From Dryas octopetala (lineage: Eukaryota > Streptophyta > Magnoliopsida > Rosales > Rosaceae), in the NCBI GenBank assembly GCA_963921425.1, contig OY992839.1:17158910-17222909 (forward strand): DNA of 64,000 nt, written 5' to 3'. This document shows positions 1-12,039 of the stretch, one piece after another. Below the pieces are notes generated by a model. That model searched no databases, was not told the origin of the DNA, and worked only from the letters and a program-made list of their open reading frames with translations. Each line of letters starts with the position of its first letter. Within the stretch, counting starts at the first letter, position 1. A program made the translations under genes and the position numbers.

Positions 1-48
1 TCCCAAGAAGCGCTAAGTTTCACGTCTTCAGCCAGACCTAGTCTTGTA

Positions 49-3000
49 CTAGAAATCAATTTTCTCTTGGTTCAGCTCAAAATCAGGTTCAAGGAAAGGC
101 TTCACACGATGACCGTTAACCTTAAATGTGTTCCCATTTTTCGGATTCTTGAGTTCAACTGTACCATAGGGAAACACCCGAACCACCTCATAAGGTCCGG
201 TCCATCTCGAACGCAACTTGCCTGGGAAGAGACGTAATCTTGTATCATATAATAGCACCTTCCCTCCAACAAAGAATTCTCGCGGACGTAGCTTCTTATC
301 ATGGTATCTCTTGGTCCTTTCCTTGTACAACTTAGCATTCTCATAAGCGAAATGTCGTATTTCCTCCAGCTCACTAAGTTGCAACTTTCTTTTCTCACCA
401 GCGGCATGAATATCAAAATTGAACTTCTTAATCGCCCAATATGCCTTATGCTCCAGCTCAACTGGTAAATGACAAGCTTTCCCATAGATCAGTCGAAACG
501 GAGACATTCCAATGGGCGTCTTGTAAGCAGTGCGATAAGCCCATAATGCATCATTAAGTTTGGTAGACCAATCCTTCCTATTGGCGAGCACTGTTCTTTC
601 CAAAATGAACTTGATCTCACGATTCGATATTTCCACTTGTCCACTCGTCTGCGGATGGTAGGGAGTAGCCACTTTATGCCTTATTCCATATTTCTTCATC
701 ACGGCCTCAAACAGCTTATTGCAAAAATGCGACCCCCCATCACTAATGATTGCTCTCGGGGTACCAAATCGTGCAAAGATATTAGTCTTAAGGAAATTCA
801 AGACCACCCGAGCATCATTAGTCCTACAAGCGACAGCTTCCACCCACTTAGACACATAATCAACTCCAACCAGAATGTACTCGTATCCAAAAGAAGATAG
901 AAATGGCCCCATGAAATCTATACCCCAAACATCAAAGATCTCAACTTCCAACATAAAGTTCAGCGGCATCTGATCACGAGCAGAAATATTTCCCATCTTC
1001 TGACATCTGTCACATGTGAGATAAAACTGATGACAATCATGAAAGATAGTGGGCCAAAAGAAACCTGCTTGAAGAATCTTGTAAGCGGTCTTAGTTCCTC
1101 CACCATGGCCTCCACATTCTTTAGAGTGGCACATCTCAATGACATTCCTCTGCTCCATTTCCGGTACACATCGTCTTATCAACTGATCTGACCCATATTT
1201 GAACAAATAAGGATCATCCCACACATACTGTCTGACATCATGCAAAAACTTCTTCCTTTGGTAGTGTGTCAGATCATTGGGCAACACTCCACTTGCTAAA
1301 TAATTAGCTATGTCAGCATACCATGGAGTAGTCAAGATGGCAAAAAGCTGCTCGTCCGGAAATGACTCTCGTAACGGTAGTGTGTCCTCTTCAGACTGTT
1401 CCTCATTGACGAGTCTACTCAAGTGGTCTGCTACCACATTCTCACAACCTTTCTTATCCTTGATCTCAATATCAAATTCCTGTAGCAACAGAGTCCATCT
1501 AATCAACCTCGGCTTGGCGTCTTTCTTATTCAGCAGATACTTGAGAGCGGCATGATCCGTGTAGATGATAATCTTAGACCCAATCAAATAACTTCTAAAT
1601 TTCTCCAAGGCAAAGATCACAGCAAGCAACTCCTTCTCGGTAGTAGAATAATTCAACTGTGCATCATTCAGAGTCCTACTTGCATAATAGATCACATGTG
1701 GCAGCTTATCAACTCTCTGACCCAAAACAGCTCCAACGGCATAATCACTTGCATCACACATAAGCTCAAACGGCAAGTTCCAATCAGGTGGCATAATGAT
1801 CGGAGCAGAAGTGAGTAGCTTCTTCAATTTGTTAAAGGCAACCAAGCAATCCTCATTAAACTCGAAATTCACCTCTTTTTGCAATAAGGTGCACAAAGGC
1901 CTGGAGATCTTGGAAAAATCCTTGATGAATCTCCTATAAAACCCAGCATGGCCTAGAAAACTTCTTACTTCCTTAACACTCGATGGAGGCGGCAATCTTT
2001 GTATCACATCAATCTTGGCCTTATCAACTTGTATGCCCTCTTTTGAAATCACATGACCCAATACTATCCCTTGTTGAACCATGAAGTGACATTTCTCCCA
2101 ATTAAGCACTAGATTGGCTTCTTGACATCTTTTCAGAACTAAAGACAAATTATCCAGACATGCATCAAAAGACGAACCAAAAACAGAAAAATCATCCATA
2201 AATACCTCAATGATTCGTTCCACCATATCCGAGAAAATAGACATCATGCATCTCTGAAATGTCGCGGGCGCATTGCACAATCCGAATGGCATCCTCCTAT
2301 AAGCAAATGTACCAAATGGACATGTGAACGTGGTCTTCTCTTGATCCTCGGGCGCAATAGCAATCTGATTATACCCACTGTACCCATCCAAAAAGCAATA
2401 GTGACTATGGCCAGCCAACCTTTCTAACATCTGGTCAATAAATGGCAACGGAAAATGATCCTTTCTTGTCGCGGTGTTCAGCTTCCGATAGTCAATACAA
2501 ACACGCCAACCGGTTTGCGTCCTTTGGGGAACCAACTCATTATGCTCATTCTTCACCACAGTAATACCACTTTTCTTCGGCACCACTTGAACAGGACTAA
2601 CCCACTTCGAATCACTAATAGGATAAATAATACCAACATCCAACAATTTGATTACCTCATTACGCACAACTTCCTTCAGAGTTGGATTCAGTCTTCTTTG
2701 GGCATCACGAGTAGGCTTGGATTCCTCCTCAAGTAAAATTCTGTGCATACACACTGTGGGTGAGATCCCCTTGATATCGGCTATGGTCCATCCCAATGCT
2801 AACCGATTTTCCTTCAGAATTCTCAAGAGTCTTTCTTCCTCGCTTGCACTCAAATTAGCTGCGATAATCACAGGCAAGGTCTCATTTTCTCCCAAAAATG
2901 CATATTTCAAGTGCTCCGGTAACGGTTTCAGCTCCAATTTAGGTGCTTGCTCAATAGAGGGAAGCGTCTTTTGATTAGTAGGCACTAACATTTCAAACTG

Positions 3001-5304
3001 GTTGAACCACTTATTTCTGAGAGGTCGGTTGCCTTCCAAACGTGTAGGAGTTGTTTCCACGATTTCATCTACTTCACTGGACTCTGGTGTTCCCAAAGCA
3101 ACCTCCAATGTATCTTCTGCAAGGCTAGTTTCGCATACTTCCTCAACCAATGGGTCCAAACTATCAATCCTCAAGCAATCATCCTCCTCCTTTGGATACC
3201 TCATTGCACCAAAAACATCAAACTCAACTGTTTCACCAAGTACAGACATTGTCAACTTCCCATTACTCACATCAATCTTGGTGTTCGCTGTGGCCATGAA
3301 CGGTCTTCCCAATATGATCGGTAGCTCATTCCCTCTAATTGGGGTATCCTCCATTTCAAGAATGATAAAATCAGCGGGCATGATCAAATCTGCAACCCGA
3401 ACCAGCACATCTTCAACCACACCTTTCGGAACCTTTACTGAACGATCTGCCAATTGAAGAGTAACACTAGTAGGTTTAAGATCTCCTATGCCCAACTGTG
3501 CGAAAACTGAATATGGCATCAAATTAATACTTGCTCCCAAATCTAGCAATGCCTTCTCAAACTTATGATCCCCAACCAAACATGGAATTGTAAAACTGCC
3601 AGGGTCCTTCAACTTGGGTGGCAATTTTCTTTGCAAAACAGCACTGACTTCTTCACTTAGACACACCTGCTCATGTTCTTTGAATTTCCTCTTGTGTGTG
3701 CACAATTCCTTCAAAAACTTGGCATACTTAGGAATCTGCTGAATAGCATCAAGCAAAGGAATGTTGATTTCCACTTTCTTAAACATCTCCAAAATTTCCT
3801 TAGTTTGCTCATCCTTATTCTGCTTCCATTGACGTTGAGGGAAAGGCAATGGAGCTCTTGGGATAGAGGAAGTAATCTCGGCCTTCTTGCTAGCACGCGT
3901 AGCAATGTGCTTTTCTTGTTTCTTTCTTTCCTCCTCTTCCTCATCCTTAACCTTAACTTTATCCCTCTTGTACTTTTCCACTTGTTCAGGATCTAGCACC
4001 TCAACTTCATCCTCATTACCCGGATTATCCTCTTGAGTAGTGCCCACTTTGTTGTCAATCACTTTCCCACTTCTCAAAGTAGTGATTGCTTCGGCCTTAT
4101 CCTGAATTGGTGCACCCTTTACCACTTTGTCCAAGGTCAAAGTCACTTGTTCCAATTGGGCCTCCAAATTCGAAATAGCCTTAGCTGTAACATTCAACTG
4201 CTCCTCAGTCTTATTCATAAACGTCTTGGTATCATTAGACATCGAAGTTGTACTCTGAGCTAGTGCGGCAATCATGTCCTCCAAATAAGTACTTCGTTGC
4301 TCAACAGGAGACTGTACACTCGGTCTAGCTTGAACTTTTTCAACTTCAAAACATGGCTCTCCTTGTGATGACCTAACTCCTTGATTCGCCATCAGAACCT
4401 GCATCATTTGCTTAAGTTCAGACATCTCAGCTTCCATAGCTGATTTCTTTTCCACTCTTTTCCGTCTATTCCACTGTTGTGAATTCAACGCCAATGTATC
4501 AAAGACTGTCCATGCTTCCTCAAAAGTCTTCTTTTTCAGTGCTCCTCCACATGTCATGTCCACCATACTACGATCTTGATCCAATAAACCCTCATAAAAG
4601 TACTCAATCTGCATCCATGGGGCAAAATTATGATGTGGACACGAAGTCAGAAGCTCTTGGTACCTTTCCCAACTCTCATGAAATACTTCATCCTCTGATT
4701 GTGTAAACCCTAAGATCTGCTTCCTCATGATGATAGTCTTGCTAACTGGATAGAACCTCAGAAGAAACTTAGATGCCAATTCTTCCCATGTTTTAATAGA
4801 AGCGACCTGTAAAGAAAACAACCAATGTTTAGCTTTATCTTTAAGAGAGAATGGAAATAACCTTAACTTTCTTTGATCATCGCTCAACCCCCTCAGCTTG
4901 CCAATCTCGCATATCGCATGAAATTCCTTGATATGCACGTAGGGATCCTCTCCTTCTGACCCATGAAATGATGGAAGAAGTTTGATTGTCCCACTTGAAA
5001 GTTCAAAATCAGCTTCCACTTGAGAGTAAGCAATGCACGTTGGTTGAGCTAGAAGTGTTGGAGACGAATAATCACTCAAAGGTATTCTCATTTGAGATGC
5101 ATTCGGCTGCAAGGTCTCCTCGACTTCCTCTTCTGATTTCTCCTCTTCGTATGCTTCTTCAGATTCACTTCCTTTCGGCGACACAAGAGTTGACCTCATC
5201 CTTAACGGTGTCCAATTGAGTCTCGGCCTGCCCTTGTACGCACTCAACACCTTTTGGCCTTCTGCACGTGAAAGAGAAGTGATCTTCGAATTTGACTCTT
5301 CCAT
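49..5304 (-). CDS. gag-pol: Gag-Pol polyprotein (Gag, protease, RT, RNase H, integrase) of element A
   Basis: A 1,751-residue frame with no internal stop, ATG at 5304-5302, TAG at 51-49. Domains in order: acidic N-terminus; retrotransposon Gag domain about 115-250 ([17 protein letters not shown]); coiled-coil and charged linker about 280-480; aspartic protease near 583 with the Athila-type [13 protein letters not shown] (D-L-G rather than D-S/T-G) and ILGRPF; reverse transcriptase with [15 protein letters not shown] near 1005 and the catalytic FMDDF near 1033; RNase H with CDAS near 1182, the Glu of TEKELLAV and [10 protein letters not shown]; integrase with a His-His-Cys-Cys finger about 1390-1435 (CDRCQKMG) and the D,D,E triad (GIDFMGPF near 1460, ISDGGSHF near 1521, EISNRE near 1557). 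It would assemble cytoplasmic virus-like particles, copy the RNA and integrate the DNA. Gag and Pol share one frame, so no frameshift signal is needed. All catalytic residues I checked are present. Confidence 0.95.
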   Translation of the reverse strand: MEESNSKITSLSRAEGQKVLSAYKGRPRLNWTPLRMRSTLVSPKGSESEEAYEEEKSEEEVEETLQPNASQMRIPLSDYSSPTLLAQPTCIAYSQVEADFELSSGTIKLLPSFHGSEGEDPYVHIKEFHAICEIGKLRGLSDDQRKLRLFPFSLKDKAKHWLFSLQVASIKTWEELASKFLLRFYPVSKTIIMRKQILGFTQSEDEVFHESWERYQELLTSCPHHNFAPWMQIEYFYEGLLDQDRSMVDMTCGGALKKKTFEEAWTVFDTLALNSQQWNRRKRVEKKSAMEAEMSELKQMMQVLMANQGVRSSQGEPCFEVEKVQARPSVQSPVEQRSTYLEDMIAALAQSTTSMSNDTKTFMNKTEEQLNVTAKAISNLEAQLEQVTLTLDKVVKGAPIQDKAEAITTLRSGKVIDNKVGTTQEDNPGNEDEVEVLDPEQVEKYKRDKVKVKDEEEEERKKQEKHIATRASKKAEITSSIPRAPLPFPQRQWKQNKDEQTKEILEMFKKVEINIPLLDAIQQIPKYAKFLKELCTHKRKFKEHEQVCLSEEVSAVLQRKLPPKLKDPGSFTIPCLVGDHKFEKALLDLGASINLMPYSVFAQLGIGDLKPTSVTLQLADRSVKVPKGVVEDVLVRVADLIMPADFIILEMEDTPIRGNELPIILGRPFMATANTKIDVSNGKLTMSVLGETVEFDVFGAMRYPKEEDDCLRIDSLDPLVEEVCETSLAEDTLEVALGTPESSEVDEIVETTPTRLEGNRPLRNKWFNQFEMLVPTNQKTLPSIEQAPKLELKPLPEHLKYAFLGENETLPVIIAANLSASEEERLLRILKENRLALGWTIADIKGISPTVCMHRILLEEESKPTRDAQRRLNPTLKEVVRNEVIKLLDVGIIYPISDSKWVSPVQVVPKKSGITVVKNEHNELVPQRTQTGWRVCIDYRKLNTATRKDHFPLPFIDQMLERLAGHSHYCFLDGYSGYNQIAIAPEDQEKTTFTCPFGTFAYRRMPFGLCNAPATFQRCMMSIFSDMVERIIEVFMDDFSVFGSSFDACLDNLSLVLKRCQEANLVLNWEKCHFMVQQGIVLGHVISKEGIQVDKAKIDVIQRLPPPSSVKEVRSFLGHAGFYRRFIKDFSKISRPLCTLLQKEVNFEFNEDCLVAFNKLKKLLTSAPIIMPPDWNLPFELMCDASDYAVGAVLGQRVDKLPHVIYYASRTLNDAQLNYSTTEKELLAVIFALEKFRSYLIGSKIIIYTDHAALKYLLNKKDAKPRLIRWTLLLQEFDIEIKDKKGCENVVADHLSRLVNEEQSEEDTLPLRESFPDEQLFAILTTPWYADIANYLASGVLPNDLTHYQRKKFLHDVRQYVWDDPYLFKYGSDQLIRRCVPEMEQRNVIEMCHSKECGGHGGGTKTAYKILQAGFFWPTIFHDCHQFYLTCDRCQKMGNISARDQMPLNFMLEVEIFDVWGIDFMGPFLSSFGYEYILVGVDYVSKWVEAVACRTNDARVVLNFLKTNIFARFGTPRAIISDGGSHFCNKLFEAVMKKYGIRHKVATPYHPQTSGQVEISNREIKFILERTVLANRKDWSTKLNDALWAYRTAYKTPIGMSPFRLIYGKACHLPVELEHKAYWAIKKFNFDIHAAGEKRKLQLSELEEIRHFAYENAKLYKERTKRYHDKKLRPREFFVGGKVLLYDTRLRLFPGKLRSRWTGPYEVVRVFPYGTVELKNPKNGNTFKVNGHRVKPFLEPDFELNQEKIDF

Positions 5305-5443
5305 TGTACCTTAGAAACAAGAGAAATCAGTAAGAACCAAAAATAAAAACAGAAAATAAAACCTAACTAAAATGACTTAACTAAAGATAATTAAACTAGC
5401 AATCAACACAAATAACAGATCCCCGGCAACGGCGCCAAAAACT
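5305..5443 (-). other. Leader of element A between primer site and gag
   Basis: AT-rich untranslated leader of about 115 bp between the primer-binding site and the gag ATG. The minus-strand sequence just before the start (TTGTTTCTAAGGTACA, then ATG) is kept in element C. Confidence 0.7.
5421..5437 (-). other. Primer-binding site, tRNA-Asp (element A)
   Basis: Minus strand reads TGGCGCCGTTGCCGGGG, a 17/17 complement of the 3' end of plant tRNA-Asp including CCA. It lies 6 bp inside the LTR end, where minus-strand cDNA synthesis starts. Confidence 0.92.
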
Positions 5444-7976
5444 TGTTGTATGTTTTCCTAGAGCAAATTAAATAACCTTTTCTGAGCTCCAGGTTAACTC
5501 GCAAGTGCACGAATCGCTAAGTAGCAAAGCTTACAAATACGAGGTCGATCCCACAGGGAATTGTACTAGTGTACGATTACTAACTCAATTAAATTCAATT
5601 AACCCAACTCTGACTCACACACGCAAATGGGGGGTTTTGATTGGTTTTTGAGACTAGAAAGACTAACAGATAAATGACAAAACTTTAAAATAATAACTGA
5701 ATGAATTTGGATAAAACAATAATAAAGAAACACTAGGGGTCAGAATTCACCACTAGCATACCATTCACTCTACTATGGATATTAACAATCAATAAGTAAA
5801 CATGTTGACAAAGTTCGTCTACTAAAAGGTTTGGCTAGTCACTTTTAGCAATTACTCCCCTTACTGTGCATAAACTAAGAGCTTCTTGGGCCTTCCTTAG
5901 CCAGTTAACTTGCATGTTCCCTAGTTCTAAGCTAAGGCAGCTGTTACCCATGCAAGAGTCGTTACGATCTGTGAGAGTGACAAACACATAGCGCATGGCT
6001 CCAAATTAATGTACTGTATGTCATCTATGATCTCTTTTCTCATGAATATTATCTTAGGATACCCACTTGTTGCCTATTGAAACTATCATCCTTTCGAGCT
6101 TATTTAGTTTCACAACAAATATCTAGATGCATGCAACCTAAGGTGATCAGTCAGAGATGCGAAACAAATAGATTCAATTTAAACAGAGATCCAAGATTTG
6201 TCAACATGTAAATAATTAAAAATCAATAATCCATAGTGAGAGTAAGCAGCATCGCTAGGGCTTCATCCTAGCCCTAGCCCAATATTCAGCTACACATAAT
6301 TAAAATCCTAAATAAATAATGCATGATTAAAATAATGAAAATAAAAGAAAGGGAGAGAGATCAAGCCGGGGCAGCAAGGTGGAGGTGCGGCTGCAATGGT
6401 GGTGCGCAATGGGGCTGCTCGGCCTTGGGCTCCACGGCGAGGAGGCTGAGGTGCTCGGCAAGGTGGCAGCAAGGTGGTGATGGCGTGGCTGCTGGAGGTG
6501 GCTGCGGCTTGGTGGCGCAACTAGGTGGTGGTGGCTGCGGCTTGGCTTCACTTCCTCCTTCTTCCGTTCAGCACAAATTAAAGGAAAAACATGATAAAGT
6601 GGCTGCTAGTGTTCGGCCAGACAAGAGAAGAAAAAGAAAATAAAGAGAAGGGAGAGAGTGTGGGCTGCGGCTAGAGAAGAACAAGAGAGAGGGTGCTGCG
6701 GCTAGGGTTTGCTTCAGAAAATAAAAAGAAAGAGATGGTGGCTGCTGAAAATTAAAGAGGAGAGAAGAGAACTTCAGAACAGAACCCCTTTTCTGATTTT
6801 TAGAGATATATTTATAGAGGGGAGTGGGGCTGAGGTTTCTCTTTCTCTTCAATGTGGGATAAGTGCATTCCTTGCACACCAAGGCTTATAATTTTCGGCC
6901 AAGCATGGGCCTTGGGCTGATTTGGGCTCTTTTTGGGCGTAACTCCCTTTTCAGCTCGCGGAACTGCTGCGCTACCTCCACTAAAATGGCCATATCTTGA
7001 GCTAGAAAACTCGGAATTGAAATCCGTAAAATTCCCTGCGAAGCTAACATCCGTATCTTTCCAACCATATATGGCATGACATCTGATTCGATCTGTAGAA
7101 ATACAGAATCACTGTCGAAATTTAGTGTCTAGTTTCCAGGGTTTTGACTTTTTCTTCAACTAGGACTCCTTGTGATCTTTGGCTTGTGGGCTGCATGACT
7201 TGGGCTTAAGTGACACACACCAGCCCCCTAGGGTTTTGCGCATGGCTGATAGGCTTGGGCTTGCGCATGGACTTCCTCTTGGGCTGGTGCATGCATGCAT
7301 GCATGGCTCCTTCAAAATTCGGCATTGTATAGGCCCATGGCCCATTTGACTTGTTGACTTTTCATAGTTGACCCTTGACCATTCACTTTGACTTCCCATT
7401 TTGCCCCTCATCTCCATTTGAATTTGAATTCCTTTCTTCCCTCCATTTATTTCCATGGATGTCCACCACCTTCTAGAAGCTTCTGGAACCTTGACTTTGT
7501 AGAGTTGACTTTGACCAACATTTCCTAGTGTGACTAGGATTTCTTGTAAATGAAGGATTCCTTATCCATTTCGACTTCTCGTAATGACCATATTGCCCCT
7601 GGGGTCTCCTAGTGTCATTAGGACTCCTTTCCCTAGTAGGGTTAGGTTTCCTAGTTCAACCAGGATTTCCTGTTTCAATCAGGATTTCTCATTTCTGGCT
7701 CCGCAATGATGGTTCTGGACTTGATGTTTCCTAGTGTGACTAGGAATCCTCATTCGACTAAGATTTCGGCCCCTTTCCTGGTTTGACCAGGATTTCTCTT
7801 GTTTTCCTAGTTTGACTAGAAAATGTCTAAAAATGGTCCTTTTGGCTTCTTTTCTCTTCTTTGCTCATTTTATCCTATAAGAACAAAAACAAACTAACAA
7901 CACACAAAATACCGAGTTGTTGCACTCTGAGTTAGGGAGTTAGTATCATAAAATAGTGTAAAATGAGCACTCAACA
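5444..7976 (-). repeat. 5' LTR of element A (2,533 bp), mosaic
   Basis: Terminal TG...CA: minus strand starts TGTTGAGTGCTCATTTTAC at 7976 and ends ACATACAACA at 5444. The distal U3 (about 7200-7976) resembles the LTR of I (57375-58145); the middle (about 6886-7080) resembles G's LTR (about 46690-46880), including the stretch GGAGGTAGCGCAGCAGTTCC; the R-U5 part is typical of C, E and I. U3 holds CCTAGT...ACTAGG dyads and TTGAC motifs. A CATGCATGCATG run lies at about 7289-7308. Confidence 0.9.
6805..6816 (-). promoter_or_regulatory. TATA box of element A LTR
   Basis: Minus strand TATAAATATATC, the same sequence and context as in the LTRs of E (43545) and G (46947). It would set the start of R; the transcription start itself is not visible. 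Confidence 0.7.
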
Positions 7977-9297
7977 GATTCGCAATGGCCTTATCAGTCT
8001 TCTGCATATGTGTCTCTGACTTCTGAATGAAAGACTGTGTGCTCTGAGCCATGGATGCAATCAAATCTTCCAAGGACTTCTTCTGAGGCTGTTGTTGTTG
8101 ATAGCCCTGATGTGCCTGATGTTGTAGAAATGAACCTTGAGGCTGCTGCTGATTCTGGTTATTACTCCACCTGAAATTGGGATGATTCCGCCACCCTGGG
8201 TTGTAAGTAGGAGAGAATGGATCATTCTTGGGCCTCTGATTATATGAGTTCAGCATGTTGGCCTGTTCTTGCACAAACTCAGGGAAATCGGCACCATGAG
8301 GGCAAGAAATCGTTTCATGTCCAGGTGTAGCACAAATGGCGCAAACCTCCAATGATGGAGCTTTCTGATTTAGGGCAAGTATGACATCCATCTTGCGTTC
8401 CAGCCGAGCGATCTGCGCATTAGATGCAAGATTATTAGAAGTATTGACCTCATTAACACCAGCGCACTTACCTCTATTATCTGAATGCATTGTTTCTCTT
8501 GCCATCTCTTCATAGAGGTCAGAGGCTTCTTGGGCTGTCTTATTCCTGATAGAACCACCTGAAAAATTAATTACAGCATTCCTACTCGCAAGGGTTAGTC
8601 CTTTATAAAATATGCGCATCAATAAGTTCAAAGGAAGTCCATGATGTGGACATTGAAGTAGCAATGTATTAAAACACTCCCAAGCCTCTGAGAATGACTC
8701 ATCTTGTTGAGAAAACTGCATAATCTTATCTCGCAGCATATCCGTCTTTTGAGATGAAAAGAACTTTTCTAGGAACTTCTTCTCAATTTCATCCCAAGTC
8801 CTCAGTGATCCAGGTTTCAAAGAATTCAACCAAAACTTAGCTTTATCCTTCAAAGTGTAAGGAAACACCCTCATCTTGAGTTGATTCTCATTCACACCTG
8901 TCAAGGGCAAAAAGCTCACAGCATTAAATATATCTTTAAGGTGAGTTAGCGGATCTTCACTAGGTAAACCATGAAAAGAGGGTAGCATATTAAAGTGAGA
9001 AGATTTGAGCTCATAATTTCTTGCAGCAGGTGGCAAGGCAATGCTCGAAGGGGAAGCAGGGATGGTCGGGATGTCTAGATCCCCCATGTGTTCCACGTTG
9101 TCTTCCTCGGCCCTAACTTTTTCAAATTGGTGAGAGCTTGATGAAGATGTAGGAGACGGTGTAGGGGATGGCAAAGGTAGACGTGTTGCTGCTCGAACTA
9201 ACTCCGCCTTACTCTTTTCACAAAACAACCTGATTTGGGCTAATCTCTCATCCAAATGAGTGTCCTCAATTGACTTGTTAGGATCTGGCTGGGACAT
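7977..9297 (-). CDS. gag: Gag of element B, C-terminal side cut off by element A
   Basis: About 440 codons from the ATG at 9297-9295; the frame continues upstream to a non-ATG codon, so the ATG is preferred. Domains: Pro/Ser-rich N-terminus; Gag domain about 95-230 (MRVFPYTLKDKAKFWLNSL); a CCHC zinc knuckle near 317-331 (CAICATPGHETISC, spacing C-x2-C-x4-H-x4-C) for RNA binding; the NPGWRNHPNFRWSNN motif; then a Gln-rich stretch. The frame runs by chance into A's LTR at 7976, so the last residues read there are not Gag. Nucleocapsid and packaging role by family. The zinc knuckle is absent from the A- and D-type Gags in this window. Confidence 0.9.
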
Positions 9298-9605
9298 GCA
9301 CAAGTACCTACAAAATAAGAGATAAACACATTAGAACCACAATTGAACAACAAGAGAAAAGAAATTTTCGGACTCTTTTTTTTTTTTTTTTTTTTAATAA
9401 ATAAACTATGTAATTAAATAAATACGAAAATCAGAAAACTAAAACAAGTTAAAAACGAAAAACTAAACACAATCCTACAACTATGACTCACGGCACACGA
9501 ACAAGGACAAAGGGAAAACAAATTAATAAAAAGAAAACAGCAAATAATCACTAAATAAAAACACTAAAAGAACGCACTAAGATTGTCACAAAGATCAAAT
9601 CTAGT
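9298..9605 (-). other. Leader of element B
   Basis: About 310 bp of A-rich, non-coding leader between primer site and gag, with a 19-base T run on the plus strand near 9379-9397. No other signal seen. Confidence 0.6.
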
Positions 9606-9622
9606 CCCCGGCAACGGCGCCA
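9606..9622 (-). other. Primer-binding site, tRNA-Asp (element B)
   Basis: Exact 17-base complement of the tRNA-Asp 3' end, 6 bp inside the LTR end at 9629. Confidence 0.92.
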
Positions 9623-9628
9623 AAAAAC

Positions 9629-11282
9629 TGTTCATTTTAAATTTAATACTCGCAGTGCACGAATCTATATATAATATAGATGGCAAGCAAGGTCGATCCC
9701 ACGAGGACTATTGTTGATCTTTAAATGATAATCCGAGTGCTAAAAAGAAACAAGAAAACAAGACACGAGTGGCTGCCCAAGTTGTCACGCCTAGGGCAGC
9801 TGCTCACTTGAATTGAAACGCACGCACACACACACGAATGAGAGGGAGTTTGTATGACTTGAAAACAGCAAATTAAACCTAAACAAAAACTAAGATACGC
9901 GACTAGCAAAGAGTATGAAACAGCAAGTTAGCTTGTGAAAATAGATTGATAGATGATACTAGGACTCTAGGACTTTACCACGAGACCTCATATCCAATGT
10001 CATGGTGCAATTTCTGAAACCTTTAATTCCTATTGAAGAATGCATTCGCATATTCACCTATGGCATAGCATGAAATGCATGATTCCCCAATTGTATAAAC
10101 TAGTGCATGGCGTCTACCCTAGTTCTTGTACTCTATATGTGACCTATGCATGGCGTCTACATAGGAATGCACAAACAGAATTCATTAAGCTCATATGAGA
10201 AAATAAATGCAATTAAATCCCTAGTGCATGGCGTCTACCCTAGGTGATCTAAAATTGATTTCACACAATAAGATTTTAGCCAATTACTAAGCCCTAGATT
10301 GTTTATCACTCACATTAGGGATTGATTGGTTGTCCTCACCCTAAATTGATTAAATTCTAGATGCAATAATCCTAGGTGATCAATCAAGGATTAGAAACAA
10401 CTAGAGAACAATGATAACAATGAAATCAAAATCATCAATCCATGGAATTAAATAAATAAGCAGCAATTACATAACTAAACCATTGAATATTCGGCCTAGG
10501 GCTGAATCCTAGGCCCTAGAAAATGTGATTAGTTCATGCTAGAAAACAAGAACAGCCACGAAATCATGTTTTTCATCTAACAATTACAAGAAAAGAAAAG
10601 AAGAAGAGAAAACACCCCAAAGGAGAGCTCACGCCTCCAACAGCCTCTCTCCCTCTATTTTCTGATTTTTTTACAAGTGTCTGAACCCCCAAAATGAGAG
10701 AAAGAGATGAATATATAAGGGTGTGCGGCAGCTAGGGTTTTGGGAAGGAAGGATGTGCGGCAGCTAGGGTTTCCAAGCTAGGAAAATGCGGCAGCTAGGG
10801 TTTTGGGCTTAAGTTGTATGCGCAAGGTCCTAGGGCTTCCCTCTCTCTCTTGCGCAAGGTGTAGCTGACTTCTATGGGCTTGGTGTAGCTGATCTCCTCC
10901 CCTTAATGAGCCTCCAATAAATCAGGAATTAAAATGAAATAACTAGGGTAATATCAAATCTGATTTTTAGAGCCCAATTAGGAAAGGAGAGCCTTGCAAG
11001 GTGCGGCCAGCCCCTCTCTCTTAGCACACACGCCACTTCCTATGTGGTTTGGGCTGGGCTTCCATTTCTTCATGCTCTTGGACCCTCTCATGATCTTGGG
11101 CTTCCCTTTAAACAGCAAATATTCATTTAAGCTCAAAATGGGCTGATTTGCATCCATTTAATTCCTATGGGCTTTCCACCTACAAAAGAGAAAAACACAA
11201 ATAAATAACATAAAATATAGGGACTAAGTACTAAATACATGAAGATAGAGGGCCTAAAATGCAAACATTTAAGGACCCAACA
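9629..11282 (-). repeat. 5' LTR of element B (1,654 bp)
   Basis: Minus strand starts TGTTGGGTCCTTAAATG at 11282 and ends TTTAAAATGAACA at 9629. U5 keeps GTGGGATCGACCT and GATTCGTGCACTGCGAGT, the block shared by all families here. The direct repeat GTGCATGGCGTCTAC occurs at 10103-10117 and 10224-10238, with a near-copy at 10146-10160. A possible TATA (TTATATAT on the minus strand) lies near 10711-10719. Confidence 0.87.
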
Positions 11283-11900
11283 GTATCCTAAGATAATATT
11301 CATGAGAAAAGAGATCATAGAGGACATAGGGTACATTAATTTGGAGCTATGCGCTATGTGTTTGTCACTCTCACAGATCGTAATGACTCTTGCATGGGTA
11401 ACAGCTGCCTTACTTTAGAATTAGGGAACATGCAAGTTAACTGGCTAAGGAAGGCCCAAGAAGCTCTTGGTTTATGCACAGTAAGGGGAGTAATTGCTAA
11501 AAGTGACTAGCCAAACCTTTTAGTAGATGAACTTTGCCAACATGTTTATATATTGATTGTTAATATCCATAGTAAAGTGAATGGTATGCTAGCGGTGGAT
11601 TCTGACCCCTAGTGTTCTTTATTATTGTTTTATCCGAAATCTTTCAGTTGTCTTTTTAAAGTTTGTTATTTTTCTGTTAGTTTAGTTTAGCCCTAAAAAC
11701 CAATCAAAACCCCCCATTTGCGTGTGTGAGTCAGAGTTGAGTTAATTTAATTTAATTGAGTTAGTAATCGTACACTAGTACAATTCCCTGTGGGATCGAC
11801 CTCGTATTTGTAAGCTTTGCTACTTAGTGATTCGTGCACTTCCGACTTAACTTAGAGCTCAGAAAAAGTTATTTAATTTGTTCTAGGAAAACATACAACA
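11283..11900 (+). repeat. 5' LTR of element C, R-U5 remnant
   Basis: 618 bp matching the final part of the A, E and I LTRs, ending ACATACAACA. It starts abruptly at GTATCCTAAG, where B inserted. It includes GTGGGATCGACCTCG and the GATTCGTGCACTT block. Confidence 0.88.
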
Positions 11901-11906
11901 AATTTT

Positions 11907-11922
11907 TGGCGCCGTTGCCGGG
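11907..11922 (+). other. Primer-binding site, tRNA-Asp (element C)
   Basis: TGGCGCCGTTGCCGGG matches 16 bases; the 17th position is A, a likely decay mutation. Confidence 0.88.
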
Positions 11923-12039
11923 AAATTGTTATTTGTGTTGATTGCTAGTTTAATTAACTTTAGTTAAGTCATTTTAGTTAGGTTTTATTTTCTGTTTTTA
12001 TTTTTGGTTCTCACTGATTTCTCTTGTTTCTAAGGTACA

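Larger units (their letters stand above)
1..7976 (-). mobile_element. Element A: Athila-like Ty3/gypsy LTR retrotransposon, 3' end outside window
   Basis: Seen: on the minus strand, 5' LTR (7976 to 5444), tRNA-Asp primer site, leader, one long gag-pol frame, and the start of the 3' non-coding region, which leaves the window at base 1 inside the conserved post-pol hairpin (CCCAAG arm at 2-7). The right LTR terminus abuts B's gag coding sequence at 7977, so A inserted into B. The flanking pentamer on that side is GATTC (7977-7981); its partner is outside the window. With an undisrupted frame of full length, A is the only candidate autonomous element here. No env-like frame can be seen because the region after pol is cut off. 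Confidence 0.93.
7977..11282 (-). mobile_element. Element B: second Athila-like family, gag half plus 5' LTR
   Basis: Minus-strand element with its own LTR (9629-11282), tRNA-Asp primer site and gag. Its pol half and 3' LTR lie beyond element A and outside the window. The LTR terminus at 11282 abuts an A-family LTR that begins mid-sequence at 11283, so B inserted into the 5' LTR of C; candidate target pentamer GTATC (11283-11287). Both LTR and Gag differ clearly from the A and D families. Confidence 0.88.

Noticed and set aside
102-4706. Many 70-240 codon frames opposite or within the gag-pol genes
   Set aside because: Shadow frames of the polyproteins in A, C, D, E and F; no independent domains or start context.
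5421-5437. tRNA-Asp-like sequence CCCCGGCAACGGCGCCA
   Set aside because: Only the 3' 17 bases are present at each site and always beside an LTR end; these are primer-binding sites, not tRNA genes.
6323-6643. Gly/Ala-rich and Pro/Ser-rich frames in LTR leaders (also near 19241, 43509 and 58346)
   Set aside because: They lie in the R region of the LTRs, just downstream of the TATA box; GCC/CAG-rich composition explains the openness, and the frames are not kept between copies.
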